Assembly (NCBI GenBank): GCA_964453665.1 | Contig: CAYVQT010000057.1 | Coordinates: 1-19,324 of the forward strand | From: DAOUTY01 sp964453665 | GTDB lineage: Bacteria > Chloroflexota > Dehalococcoidia > SZUA-161 | DNA length: 19,324 nucleotides | Direction: 5' to 3' | In this document: positions 5,512-13,730 of the stretch, in pieces | Position numbering within the stretch: position 1 is the stretch's first letter | Layout of the letters: each line of letters begins with the position of its first letter | Translations under genes and position numbers: made by a program | Notes under the pieces: model-generated | What the model was told of the DNA's origin: nothing | The model's input: only the letters and a program-made list of their open reading frames with translations | The model's database searches: none

Positions 5512-5829
5512 CTAGAGCAATGCCTCGACCTTGGGCCGGATCATGGTCTCAGGTACTGCGCCAAGGCTCTCGTCCACCTTCTGCCCATCCTTGAAGAAGA
5601 TAAGCAAAGGTATGCTCATAATTTGGTATTTCATAGCCATCTGAGGATTTTCGTCCACATTCAGCTTGAAGAAATTAACTTTGCCGTTGAACTCCTCTGA
5701 CAACTTCTCGGTTATTGGCGAAATCATGCGGCACGGACCACACCACGGGGCCCAGAAATCCACCACGGCAGGCAAATCGGATTTTAGAACCTCGTCTTCG
5801 AAGTTCAGGTCTGTGAGGTCTGACACCAT
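5512..5829 (-). CDS. thioredoxin
   Basis: A 105-aa canonical thioredoxin: FWAPWCGPCR with catalytic C30 and C33, the buried Asp after AVV (D24), and the cis-proline in SIPLLIF (P74). It reduces protein disulfides in the cytosol; no signal peptide is present. GGAGG lies ahead of the ATG. It directly follows a divergent thioredoxin-fold gene (25-nt gap). No thioredoxin reductase gene is in the window, so the electron source must be encoded elsewhere or be one of the ferredoxin or flavin proteins next door. Confidence 0.9.
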   Translation of the reverse strand: MVSDLTDLNFEDEVLKSDLPAVVDFWAPWCGPCRMISPITEKLSEEFNGKVNFFKLNVDENPQMAMKYQIMSIPLLIFFKDGQKVDESLGAVPETMIRPKVEALL

Positions 5830-5854
5830 TGTAAACCCTCCTTTATGTATATAT

Positions 5855-6190
5855 CTAGCGAAATTGCTCGGTTGCTGATATCAGAGCATTCAGCGAGTTT
5901 CTGAGATAGGCTTCAGACTGGAATTCCCCCAGCTTTTTCAGGGGTTCGCCCTGCTGGAACAGGAGTATAGCTGGCAACGGAAGGATGTTGTACCTTGCTG
6001 CAAGATCAGGCTCTTTTTCAACATCGATTTTAACGAATTTTATTTTTCCCTCGTATTCTTCGGTAAGGTCCTCTGTGATCAAACAGAGGGCAAAGCATGA
6101 TCCGCAGGGCGAAGCGGTAAAACACGCGAATACCGGAAGTTCCGATTTAAGTACCTCATTGTCGAAATTTCGACCGGTAATCTCTATCAT
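5855..6190 (-). CDS. divergent thioredoxin-fold protein (CGSC)
   Basis: A 111-aa protein aligning along its whole length with the neighbouring thioredoxin (NFDNEVLKSELPVFACFTAS, then YNILPLPAILLF with the cis-proline at about 73). The usual WCGPC is replaced by P28-C29-G-S-C32, with no tryptophan before the first cysteine and a third cysteine at C36. The altered dipeptide should change the redox potential, and the extra cysteine could bind a metal or form an internal disulfide. It probably arose by tandem duplication of the thioredoxin gene. It lies between the ferredoxin and thioredoxin genes. Confidence 0.8.
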   Translation of the reverse strand: MIEITGRNFDNEVLKSELPVFACFTASPCGSCFALCLITEDLTEEYEGKIKFVKIDVEKEPDLAARYNILPLPAILLFQQGEPLKKLGEFQSEAYLRNSLNALISATEQFR

Positions 6191-6247
6191 TATAACACCC
6201 CCTTGCCTTGCCAGACTCCATTTATATGCCTCACAGCATTTATATTT

Positions 6248-6520
6248 TCAGATTGTCTTAGCCTTTAACTTTTCAATCCTTTCGAGCAGGCCATCTGTTC
6301 TCTGTCTCAGGCCGGAGACCGTAGACATAAGTTCTTCATTGGATACCGGCAATATCTCTATAACAGCGCCCTCCGGGCATACTTGCTGGCACAGGAGACA
6401 GGAGTTGCACCTTTCCTGGTCTATTCTGGCTATTCCGCCCGCAAGCGAAATCGCGCCGGTAGGGCAACTCTGAGCGCAAAGACCACAGCCTAAACATAGG
6501 GTATCTCTTACCTTAAGCAT
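6248..6520 (-). CDS. 2x[4Fe-4S] ferredoxin with C-terminal helix
   Basis: 90 aa. Two complete CxxCxxCxxxCP motifs lie at C9/C12/C15/C19 and C38/C41/C44/C48, forming a bacterial-type 8Fe ferredoxin domain. Residues 58-90 are an added helical tail (LMSTVSGLRQRTDGLLERIE) that could dimerise or dock to a partner. It follows the HoxU-like gene by 19 nt, so it is probably the electron acceptor or donor of the NuoEF/HoxU-like diaphorase. A downstream link to the thioredoxin-fold proteins is possible but unproven. Confidence 0.85.
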   Translation of the reverse strand: MLKVRDTLCLGCGLCAQSCPTGAISLAGGIARIDQERCNSCLLCQQVCPEGAVIEILPVSNEELMSTVSGLRQRTDGLLERIEKLKAKTI

Positions 6521-6539
6521 TTCGTCACCTTCTGTATAC

Positions 6540-7235
6540 TCACTTGACTGCCGTTTTCGACTTCTCGCTGACGTTAACTGCTTCTGCTTTATCCCCGTCT
6601 TTCAGTACCATAGCGCCTACCGGACAAACCGCAGCGCAATCGCCGCAGCCTTTGCAATTGGTTTCCGCGATAGGCTTGCTTTCAAAAGTGGTGACAATAC
6701 GCTGAAAGCCGCGCCGGGCAAAGCCGAGGACTCCTATACCTAACTTGTCCCGGCATACCCACACGCACCTGCCGCAGAGAACACACTTGTTGGGATCGTA
6801 TGTAAACACAGGACTGCTTGAGTCTACAGGCAGTTCATGATCTATCTTCCTGAACCTCTTCGAGTTCAGCTTTACTCCCAGGTGAGCGGCGATTTTCTGG
6901 AGGTCGCAGGCGCGATTAGCCGGACAGCTGGCGCAGTCAACCGGGTGACTGGCTAAAAGGAGTTCTAGTGCGGTACGCGCCAATCGACGGGCCGCGGAAC
7001 CCCGGGTATTTACCCTCATACCTTCCTCGACAGTCACGGTACAGGCGGTGACCGGCTTATTGTCACCCTCGATCTCTACGAAGCAGAGGCGGCAGCTGGC
7101 GAAAGGTTTCGATAAATCACGAATTGCGCACAGGTTGGGTATATAAATGCCGTTGTCGAGTGCTGCCCAGAGCAACCTCTCGTTTTTACGAGCTTTTATT
7201 TCCTTGCCGTCTATTGTCAGCGACACGGTATTCAT
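6540..7235 (-). CDS. NuoG/HoxU-like diaphorase iron-sulfur subunit
   Basis: 231 aa with four cluster sites in order: a plant-type [2Fe-2S] (C36, C48, C51, C65), the NuoG-type His-Cys3 [4Fe-4S] (H97, C101, C104, C110), and two ferredoxin-type [4Fe-4S] sites (C151/C154/C157/C161 and C194/C197/C200/C204). It stops where full-length NuoG or [FeFe]-hydrogenase subunits would continue into a catalytic domain, so it matches HoxU and other short electron-relay subunits. It overlaps the NuoF-like gene by 4 nt. It would carry electrons between the flavin subunit and a ferredoxin or an unlinked oxidoreductase. Confidence 0.9.
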   Translation of the reverse strand: MNTVSLTIDGKEIKARKNERLLWAALDNGIYIPNLCAIRDLSKPFASCRLCFVEIEGDNKPVTACTVTVEEGMRVNTRGSAARRLARTALELLLASHPVDCASCPANRACDLQKIAAHLGVKLNSKRFRKIDHELPVDSSSPVFTYDPNKCVLCGRCVWVCRDKLGIGVLGFARRGFQRIVTTFESKPIAETNCKGCGDCAAVCPVGAMVLKDGDKAEAVNVSEKSKTAVK

Positions 7236-9154
7236 TTTTTCCCCTTGGGTGCCGGCACCAGCTCTGGTGGTGACAGCCTGATAACAGCGTTATACTGCGG
7301 AGGGCAGGCTTCAAGGCAGGTGTTGCACTTGACGCATTTCTCCTGGTCTATGACCTTGATGCCCTTCTTATTCGATGAAATAGCCTCCACTGTGCAGGTG
7401 CCGACGCAGGCGTCGCATGAACGCTCACACTTCTCGGGAAGGATGTAATAGGCGATAAGGTCATGGCACATCAGTGCGGGGCAGCGACCTTCCTTAATAT
7501 GCGCCTCGTATTCATCTCGGAAATAGTTCAGTGTGGTTAATACAGGGTTAGGCGCTGTCTTGCCCAGGCCGCAGAGCGAGCCTTCTTTTATATCCTGAGC
7601 CAGATTATACAGGGTGTCGATATCTTCTATGCGACCCCGGCCCCTGGTGATATCTTCTAAGATCTCCAGCATCTGCTTCGTCCCCAGGCGGCACATTGTG
7701 CATTTGCCGCAGGACTCCCTCTGGGTGAACTCAAGGAAATAGCGAGCCACCTCCACCATGCAGTCATCCTCGTCCAGCACTACCATCCCGCCTGAACCCA
7801 TCATGGCCCCGGCCTCTCTCAAAGAGTCGAAGTCGATAGGCAGATCAAGCGCTGACTCCGGCAAACAGCCTCCCGATGGCCCTCCGATCTGCACCGCTTT
7901 AAAGCGCTTGCCATTGGGGATACCGCCGCCGACATCGAAGATAATCTGTCTTAGCGTGGTTCCCATTGGCACCTCTGTGAGGCCTGTGTTGACTACCTTG
8001 CCCGCCAAGGCGAAAACGGCTGTGCCCTTGCTTCCTTCGGTGCCAATGCCGGAAAACCACGCGCTTCCATTCCTTATTATGCTCGGCACATAGGCCAGGG
8101 TCTTCACGTTATCGATGAGTGTGGGCTTTCCATTGAGCCCGCTCACCGCCGGGAAAGGAGGTCGATGCTGGGGGAGTCCCTGTCTACCTTCGAGAGAGGC
8201 GACGAGGGCTGTTTCCTCGCCACAGACAAAGGCTCCTGAGCCCTGAAAGAGTTTGATATCAAAGTTGAAATCACTCCCAAATATATTTTTACCCAGCAGC
8301 CCAAGGCGGCGCACCTGTCGAAGCGCGATCCTAACCCTGTGCACTGCCAGAGGATACTCCGCGCGTACATAGATATACCCGCGGTGTGCGCCCACCGCAT
8401 ATGCGGAGATTATCATACCCTCTATGACCGAGTGAGGGTCGCTCTCTAAGAGGGCTCTGTCCATAAAAGCTCCGGGGTCACCCTCATCACCGTTGCATAT
8501 GATGTACTTAGGCCTGCCGCGGGTGTTGCGGCATACTTCCCACTTTTGCCAGGTAGGGAAACCCGCCCCGCCTCTACCCCGCAACCCCGATTCTTTAATA
8601 ACTTCTATGATCTCCGTTGGCGGCATCTTGAGTGCTTTATCAAGTGCTTCGTAACCGCCCTTGGCGATATAGTGGTCGATGTTTTCGGGATCGATATGCC
8701 CGCAGTTCTCCAGAATAAAGTGCTTCTCATAGCCGAATCGGGGCAGGTCGTAAATAGATGGAATGGTATCGCTTTTCTCAAGAGCCCCGAGTGTGAATTC
8801 AAGAGACGGGTCTTCACCGACAATATAATCCTGCACCAGGCGCTGGGCTATCTCAGGAGTAACGTAGCCGTAAGCCATAGGAGGATTGCCGGGCTTGGCT
8901 ATGATTACCAGAGGCTCTGCGTAGCAATGTCCCATACAGCCGACCTCGAGTAAGCGTGCATCTATGTGTTCTTTTTCCAAACTTCCCTTTATCGCATGCA
9001 GGACTTCCAGGGAGCCGGCTGCTCTGCCGCAGGTAGCGGTGCCGACCATAATAACCGGCACTTTGCCATCCGTAAGGTCCCGGACTTTGTCTAGAGCGTC
9101 GTTCTTTATGTGCTCAAAGGTTGAGTTTGGTCCCGGTACGGCTGATACCTTCAC
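7232..9154 (-). CDS. NuoF-like NAD(P)H-binding flavoprotein
   Basis: A 640-aa long-form NuoF (HydB/HndC type). Residues 30-90 form a thioredoxin-like [2Fe-2S] domain (C42, C73, C77 visible). The FMN/NAD domain has GRGGAGFPTWQKWE (193-206), with Trp where Gly is usual in GFPTGxKW, then NGDEGDPGAF (221-230) and CGEET (311-315). An SLBB-like region follows. The C-terminal [4Fe-4S] site is SCGKCTMC plus C528. Two added ferredoxin clusters lie at C576-C587 and C607-C617. It oxidises NAD(P)H, or reduces NAD(P)+, at FMN. It overlaps the NuoE-like and HoxU-like genes by 4 nt each. The two added clusters are typical of electron-bifurcating hydrogenase and formate dehydrogenase assemblies. Confidence 0.92.
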   Translation of the reverse strand: MKVSAVPGPNSTFEHIKNDALDKVRDLTDGKVPVIMVGTATCGRAAGSLEVLHAIKGSLEKEHIDARLLEVGCMGHCYAEPLVIIAKPGNPPMAYGYVTPEIAQRLVQDYIVGEDPSLEFTLGALEKSDTIPSIYDLPRFGYEKHFILENCGHIDPENIDHYIAKGGYEALDKALKMPPTEIIEVIKESGLRGRGGAGFPTWQKWEVCRNTRGRPKYIICNGDEGDPGAFMDRALLESDPHSVIEGMIISAYAVGAHRGYIYVRAEYPLAVHRVRIALRQVRRLGLLGKNIFGSDFNFDIKLFQGSGAFVCGEETALVASLEGRQGLPQHRPPFPAVSGLNGKPTLIDNVKTLAYVPSIIRNGSAWFSGIGTEGSKGTAVFALAGKVVNTGLTEVPMGTTLRQIIFDVGGGIPNGKRFKAVQIGGPSGGCLPESALDLPIDFDSLREAGAMMGSGGMVVLDEDDCMVEVARYFLEFTQRESCGKCTMCRLGTKQMLEILEDITRGRGRIEDIDTLYNLAQDIKEGSLCGLGKTAPNPVLTTLNYFRDEYEAHIKEGRCPALMCHDLIAYYILPEKCERSCDACVGTCTVEAISSNKKGIKVIDQEKCVKCNTCLEACPPQYNAVIRLSPPELVPAPKGKK

Positions 9155-9654
9155 TGTGTATCTTTACCTTCCTTCTCCTTCTCAATCTGAAAAGAGAGCA
9201 GTATGCCGTCAACCCTGGTAGGACTGGTTTTGGCTTCTACCTTTTCGTCAACAACCGTTACTGGCGCCATAGCGCAGCAGCCGACACAGGCTACTGTATC
9301 AAGGTCAAACTCCCGGTCGGAAGTGGTCTCTCCCTGGTCAATGCCCAGCCGTCTTTTCCAGGCGTCAAGGACGATGTAACCGCCCTTCATATGACAGGCG
9401 GTTCCCAGGCAAACCCTGACGGGATGCTTGCCTGGAGGATTGAGTCGAAACTGGTTATAGAACGTAACCACACCGTAAACGTCCATTTCCGGTATCTTCA
9501 GGTAATCAGAGACTTCAACCATCGCTTCACGGGGGATGTATCCTAGCTGGCCCTGAACCTTCTGCAGGATAGGTACCAGGTTCTCCCTTTGCTTGCCGAA
9601 TTTACTGAGCACCTTTTTTGTTTCTTTCAGAATCGTTTCGCTTTCCTCGGTCAT
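9151..9654 (-). CDS. NuoE-like [2Fe-2S] subunit
   Basis: 167 aa. An N-terminal helical domain (YIPREAMVEVSDYLKIP, 39-55) precedes a thioredoxin-fold [2Fe-2S] domain with C82-x4-C87 and C123-x3-C127, the NuoE/HydC/HoxE pattern. Family proteins pair with NuoF in the NADH-oxidising arm. It is first in the nuoEF/hoxU-like gene order, overlaps the next gene as ATGA, and starts 46 nt after the Fur-family gene, so it may be co-transcribed with it. I found no convincing separate promoter in that gap. Confidence 0.92.
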   Translation of the reverse strand: MTEESETILKETKKVLSKFGKQRENLVPILQKVQGQLGYIPREAMVEVSDYLKIPEMDVYGVVTFYNQFRLNPPGKHPVRVCLGTACHMKGGYIVLDAWKRRLGIDQGETTSDREFDLDTVACVGCCAMAPVTVVDEKVEAKTSPTRVDGILLSFQIEKEKEGKDTQ

Positions 9655-9700
9655 ATTAGCAGCTCTCGCGACTTAATAAAGTATTGTCGATGAAAATTTG

Positions 9701-10159
9701 TCACTTTTCATGGCTTTGGCGGTGACTTTCAGATAATACTGTACTCTTTTTACACCTCCGGCAATAGCCCTCTAAATGCAGTACTGCTTTGTTGGTACGG
9801 AAACCGCAGCTCTGCTCGACCTCGGACACAAGCTTGGCTATCAGAGGACTTTCGAATTCAATGACCTGCCCGCACGCAGTGCATACCAGGTGGTAGTGTT
9901 CTGCAGAATGCTTTATCTCGTAATAACAATGAATGTCGTCAAGGCGTATCTCGTCCACCAGGTCCAGTTCTTTAAACAGGCGGAGATTGCGGTAGACCGT
10001 AGCGAGGCTAATCTGGCGGTCCCTCTCAATAGCCAACCTGTAGAGCTCCTTGGCGTCCAGATGGCTTTTCGCCTCCCGGAGTATATCAAGGAGCAATCGC
10101 CTTTGCGCGGTAACGGGGCGGTCTTTTATTGCGATGTCATGATTGCGTTTGATTCTCAT
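9701..10159 (-). CDS. Fur-family metal-responsive regulator
   Basis: 152 aa from ATG 10157-10159; an in-frame GTG lies two codons earlier at 10165. The DNA-binding winged helix covers about 14-75 (SLATVYRNLRLFKELDLVDE). The dimerisation half has H88/H90 and two structural zinc pairs, C93/C96 and C133/C136. The residues at the regulatory-site positions that are Asp in PerR appear to be Glu (E81, E101), which favours a Fur-like metal sensor over a peroxide sensor; Nur or Zur specificity cannot be excluded. It heads the redox/nickel gene cluster on the same strand, so it is a candidate regulator of that cluster and of itself. Confidence 0.88.
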   Translation of the reverse strand: MRIKRNHDIAIKDRPVTAQRRLLLDILREAKSHLDAKELYRLAIERDRQISLATVYRNLRLFKELDLVDEIRLDDIHCYYEIKHSAEHYHLVCTACGQVIEFESPLIAKLVSEVEQSCGFRTNKAVLHLEGYCRRCKKSTVLSESHRQSHEK

Positions 10160-10170
10160 TCTCACCTTTG

Positions 10171-10200
10171 ATTATAGCAACTAGTTATTTCCTTTGTCAA
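10171..10200 (-). promoter_or_regulatory. strong sigma70-type promoter for fur and perhaps the whole cluster
   Basis: On the minus strand, consensus TTGACA (10200-10195) and consensus TATAAT (10176-10171) are 18 bases apart. The expected start (about 10164) falls at or inside the first codons, so the mRNA should be nearly leaderless. The AAAGG that looks like a ribosome-binding site would then lie upstream of the transcript. The perfect palindrome AACTAGTT (10179-10186) sits in the spacer and could be part of an operator. Confidence 0.75.
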
Positions 10201-10293
10201 ACGGAGCCCACCGGCGCGGTCGACAATTGGACGGGTTTGACTTAAGATAGTGAGCAATGTGGGTGCGAAAGATAGCCTGTTGAGAAGAGTATA

Positions 10294-11205
10294 ATGCTGG
10301 TTCTTATTACAGGAGGTACTGGGCTGGTAGGCAGAGCGCTCGCTGCCGGTTTAGTTAGTGATGGTCACGATGTCGTCGTACTCAGTCGTGATCCTCAAAG
10401 GGCGTCTGGTTTGCCGGGTGGAGTGCGTATTGAGCGTTGGGATGCGCTAACTGCCAGTGGATGGGGTTCTATGGTAGATGGGGCTGACGTTATAATCAAC
10501 CTGGCCGGTGAGAACATTGCGGCAGGCCGCTGGACTCCTCAGCGCAAACGCCGTATACGTGATAGCCGCTTGAGCGCTGGACTGGCTGTGGTTCAAGCAG
10601 TAGAATCGGCTTCCCGCAGGCCGGGTGTGGTCATCCAGGCTTCAGGTGTGGGCTTCTACGGTGACTGCGTCGATGGAGACGAGGTAACAGAGGAGATGCC
10701 CGCAGGTGACGATTTTCTGGCGCAGCTAGCTATAGAGTGGGAAGGTTCCACATCTTGTGTGCGGGAATTAGGGGTCAGGTGGGCGGCCATCCGAACTGGC
10801 GTGGTGCTTAGCACCGAAGGCGGCGCTATGCCTCGTATGATGTTGCCGGTTCCTCTCATATCCGCCGGACGTTTCGGAAACGGGAGGCAGTGGTTTCCGT
10901 GGATTCACATAGATGATGAGGTGAATGCCATTAGATTCCTGATTGAAAATGAAGCTGCCAGCGGCCCCTTCAACTTGGCTGCGCCAAATCCGGTAACCAA
11001 CGCAGAGTTTGCCCGAAACCTGGGACGAGAGCTAGGACGTCCGTTGCTGGTACCGGTCCCTGCTTTGGCCCTGCGTATACTCCTCGGCGAGATGGCAACA
11101 GCTTTACTCGGTGGCCAGAGGGCGGTTCCGGGACGTCTTCTGCAAATGGGATTCACCTTTCGATTTCAAGATGTCGGTACAGCGTTGCGGGATTTGCTGC
11201 GATGA
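10294..11205 (+). CDS. TIGR01777/YfcH-type NAD(P)-binding SDR epimerase-like protein
   Basis: 303 aa. The N-terminal Rossmann motif is GGTGLVG (7-13). The family motifs INLAGENI followed by RW and RDSR lie near 70-92, with SGVGFYGD in the active-site region. The C-terminal about 50 residues (RPLLVPVPALALRILLGEMA) match DUF1731. The organisation and length are those of the YfcH/TIGR01777 family, whose substrate is unknown although members are nucleotide-sugar-epimerase-like; some plant members affect cell division. GAGAAGAG precedes the ATG. It is divergent from fur and followed at 52 nt by mutS2 on the same strand. Confidence 0.9.
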   Translation: MLVLITGGTGLVGRALAAGLVSDGHDVVVLSRDPQRASGLPGGVRIERWDALTASGWGSMVDGADVIINLAGENIAAGRWTPQRKRRIRDSRLSAGLAVVQAVESASRRPGVVIQASGVGFYGDCVDGDEVTEEMPAGDDFLAQLAIEWEGSTSCVRELGVRWAAIRTGVVLSTEGGAMPRMMLPVPLISAGRFGNGRQWFPWIHIDDEVNAIRFLIENEAASGPFNLAAPNPVTNAEFARNLGRELGRPLLVPVPALALRILLGEMATALLGGQRAVPGRLLQMGFTFRFQDVGTALRDLLR

Positions 11206-11257
11206 GAGTAGGGTCTAAGCAATTAGAGCGTGGCCTTCTTCAGCAAAGGTAGCATTA

Positions 11258-13648
11258 ATGGATGAAAAAAGCCTGGATATGCTGGAATTCCCCAAGGTGA
11301 GGGAGATTCTGGCCGGCTTCGCCTCGTTCTCAGCAAGCCGGGAGCTGGCCTTGGGCCTGCTTCCGTCATCAGACCCTGCTCTGATTTCTCAGTTGCTGCG
11401 GAGGTCAGCCGAGGCGCGTCGCCTTCTTTCACTGGTGCCTGACTTCTCTATCAGGGGAGCTCTTGATGTTCGGGATATTGTTCGTATGGCGACCAGAGGC
11501 AAGGTTCTCGAACCGCATGTCCTCGTCGATATACAACAGACATTGGCGGCAGCGCGAAATGTGCGCACTAATCTGCGCAAGCTTGCGAATGAGCTTCCCC
11601 TGCTGTGGAATATCACGGAGCGGATTGTTGAATTGAACTCACTTGATGAAGACATCAGCTTAAGTATCTCGGCGTCGGGTGAGTTGCTGGACTCTGCTTC
11701 CCCAAAATTGGCCAATCTGAGGAAGCAGATAAAAGAAACGCAGCAGCAGTTGCTTGATCGACTGGAGTCGATAATGAGGTCGCCCAGAGGGCGGAAAGCC
11801 CTCCAATCGTCTTTCATTACAGAGAGAGAAGGCCGGTATGTACTTCCTCTGAAGGCTGAATTTCGAAAGGAGCTGAAGGGCATTGTTCACGATGTCTCCA
11901 ACACGGGAGCCACGGTGTTTATGGAGCCCTGGTCGACTGTTGATTTGGGCAATGAGCTGCGCCAATTTATGATTGAAGAGCAACATGATGTGGAAAGGAT
12001 TCTCGCAGCTCTCAGTGCTATGGTCGGAGCAAATGAAGCGGAAATAACGCAGAACGTGAGTTTAATCGCGGAGTTGGACCTTGAGCTGGCAAAGGCGAGA
12101 TATGCAGGTAAAGCTAATGCCACGGAGCCGGTACTGAGAGCTGTCGGCGATAGTGGCCAGGATAAAGCTGCTATAGAATCAGGCGTACTCAGGCTTGTCG
12201 ATGCCAGACATCCTCTGCTTGCGGGTAAGGCAGTACCCCTGACAGTAGAGATAGGCAGAGATTACTCTATAATGGTAATTACCGGGCCTAATACCGGAGG
12301 CAAGACTGTAGCCCTTAAGACAATTGGACTTTTAACCCTGATGGCTCAGGCCGGTATGCCTATACCTGCTTCGGAGAAAAGCTGTATCCCCGTTTTCGAC
12401 TGTGTCTACACTGATATTGGAGACGAACAGAGCATAGAGCAGACCTTATCCACTTTTAGCTGGCACATGGGAAATATCGTTCGCATCATTCAATTATCTA
12501 CGGAAAAGAGCATGGTGCTTCTGGACGAACTTGGGACCAGCACGGACCCTAACGAAGGAGCTGCTCTGGCACGGGCAATTTTGATGTATTTTCTGTCAAA
12601 GCGAAACATTGTTGTGGCCACCACACACTACAGTGAACTTAAGGTTTTCGCACATAAAACTGCCGGGCTGCGAAATGCCTCGTTGGACTTTGATCCCGTT
12701 ACACTGGCACCGACTTATCATCTAACGATGGGTATTCCTGGCGGAAGCAATGCTCTTGCTATAGCTTCACAACTGGGTCTTTCCCCGGACATTATTGATT
12801 CTGCAAGGGAAATGATGGCAAAAGGTACCCAGGATTTCGAGGTGATGTTGGCGGACTTGATGACCGAGAAACGCGGAATCGAAAATCTGCGCGACAGCCT
12901 CAAGGAGGCGAAGGAGTCGGCGGAAGACCTGCGAAGTCACTGGGAAAACGAGCTCAAGAGGCTGCGGGAAGAGGAACATACCTTGATTAGAGTCGAGAGG
13001 GACAAGCTTGCTGAGGAGTCAGCCGGGTTGCAAAGGGAGGTACGGAGAGCAGCAGCGGAATTGAAGAAAGTCAGGTCGCAGGAGAACTTGGAACGAGCCG
13101 AAAAAGCGTTAGAGGTTGTACGCTCGCAACTCAGAGGACTGAGTGCGAGAATCAAGGAAGGGCAAAGCGAGCTGACCGGTGAGATAAACGAGTCCAGGCA
13201 GATTGGAATGGGCGACAAAGTGTGGCTGACTGAGGTAAGCATGTGGGGAGATGTACTCTCGGTAAAGGAAGAAGATGGCCAGATTGAGGTTCAGGTGGGA
13301 GATACCAGACTCAAGATGAATCTGGATGATGTCGCGAAGCTAAAGCCGCCTGAAGGGAAAGTACTGCCTGCGTTACCGAAGTTAGGGCGCAAGCTGAGTT
13401 CCAGGACAATCTCCATAGAACTTGACCTGCGGGGAAAACGGGCCGATGAGGTGACTCCCGAGCTGGACAGATATCTTAACGATGCATGCCTTGCCAATCT
13501 TAGCCAGGTCCGCATTATTCATGGCTACGGGACCGGCACAGTGCGCCAGATAGTGCGGGATATGCTTGCCTCTCACACTCTGGTGAAGTCTTTCAGGCCT
13601 GGCGAGAAGGGCGAAGGAGGGGACGGAGTTACGATGGTTTGGCTGTAG
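11258..13648 (+). CDS. mutS2: MutS2 ATPase/endonuclease (ribosome-collision factor)
   Basis: A full-length 796-aa MutS2. A helical core/clamp domain covers about 1-290, the ABC-type ATPase has Walker A GPNTGGKT (343-350) and Walker B VLLDEL (420-425), and TTHYSEL follows. A long charged coiled coil spans about 525-645, then a KOW-like linker, then a C-terminal Smr domain with the LDLRGKR and HGYGTG motifs. MutS2 lacks the mismatch-recognition domain of MutS. It was first linked to suppression of recombination; in Bacillus it also recognises collided ribosomes and splits them for quality control. AAAGG lies upstream of the ATG. It is followed by a VLRF1-type gene, which favours the ribosome role. 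Confidence 0.95.
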   Translation: MDEKSLDMLEFPKVREILAGFASFSASRELALGLLPSSDPALISQLLRRSAEARRLLSLVPDFSIRGALDVRDIVRMATRGKVLEPHVLVDIQQTLAAARNVRTNLRKLANELPLLWNITERIVELNSLDEDISLSISASGELLDSASPKLANLRKQIKETQQQLLDRLESIMRSPRGRKALQSSFITEREGRYVLPLKAEFRKELKGIVHDVSNTGATVFMEPWSTVDLGNELRQFMIEEQHDVERILAALSAMVGANEAEITQNVSLIAELDLELAKARYAGKANATEPVLRAVGDSGQDKAAIESGVLRLVDARHPLLAGKAVPLTVEIGRDYSIMVITGPNTGGKTVALKTIGLLTLMAQAGMPIPASEKSCIPVFDCVYTDIGDEQSIEQTLSTFSWHMGNIVRIIQLSTEKSMVLLDELGTSTDPNEGAALARAILMYFLSKRNIVVATTHYSELKVFAHKTAGLRNASLDFDPVTLAPTYHLTMGIPGGSNALAIASQLGLSPDIIDSAREMMAKGTQDFEVMLADLMTEKRGIENLRDSLKEAKESAEDLRSHWENELKRLREEEHTLIRVERDKLAEESAGLQREVRRAAAELKKVRSQENLERAEKALEVVRSQLRGLSARIKEGQSELTGEINESRQIGMGDKVWLTEVSMWGDVLSVKEEDGQIEVQVGDTRLKMNLDDVAKLKPPEGKVLPALPKLGRKLSSRTISIELDLRGKRADEVTPELDRYLNDACLANLSQVRIIHGYGTGTVRQIVRDMLASHTLVKSFRPGEKGEGGDGVTMVWL

Positions 13649-13730
13649 AGGATATGGACAATTGTAGTGGAAAAAAACATAACTGCAATGTCTTGTCGAC
13701 CAGCAGAATAAATCGGGATACGTCGAGTAT

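Noticed and set aside
9655..9700. Possible separate promoter in front of the NuoE-like gene
   Set aside because: GTGACA and TACTTT are only 15 bp apart, and no better pair was found. Read-through from the fur promoter is simpler.
10235..10293. TTGACT-like -35 box upstream of the SDR gene
   Set aside because: No acceptable -10 box lies at 16-18 bp, so no promoter is called.
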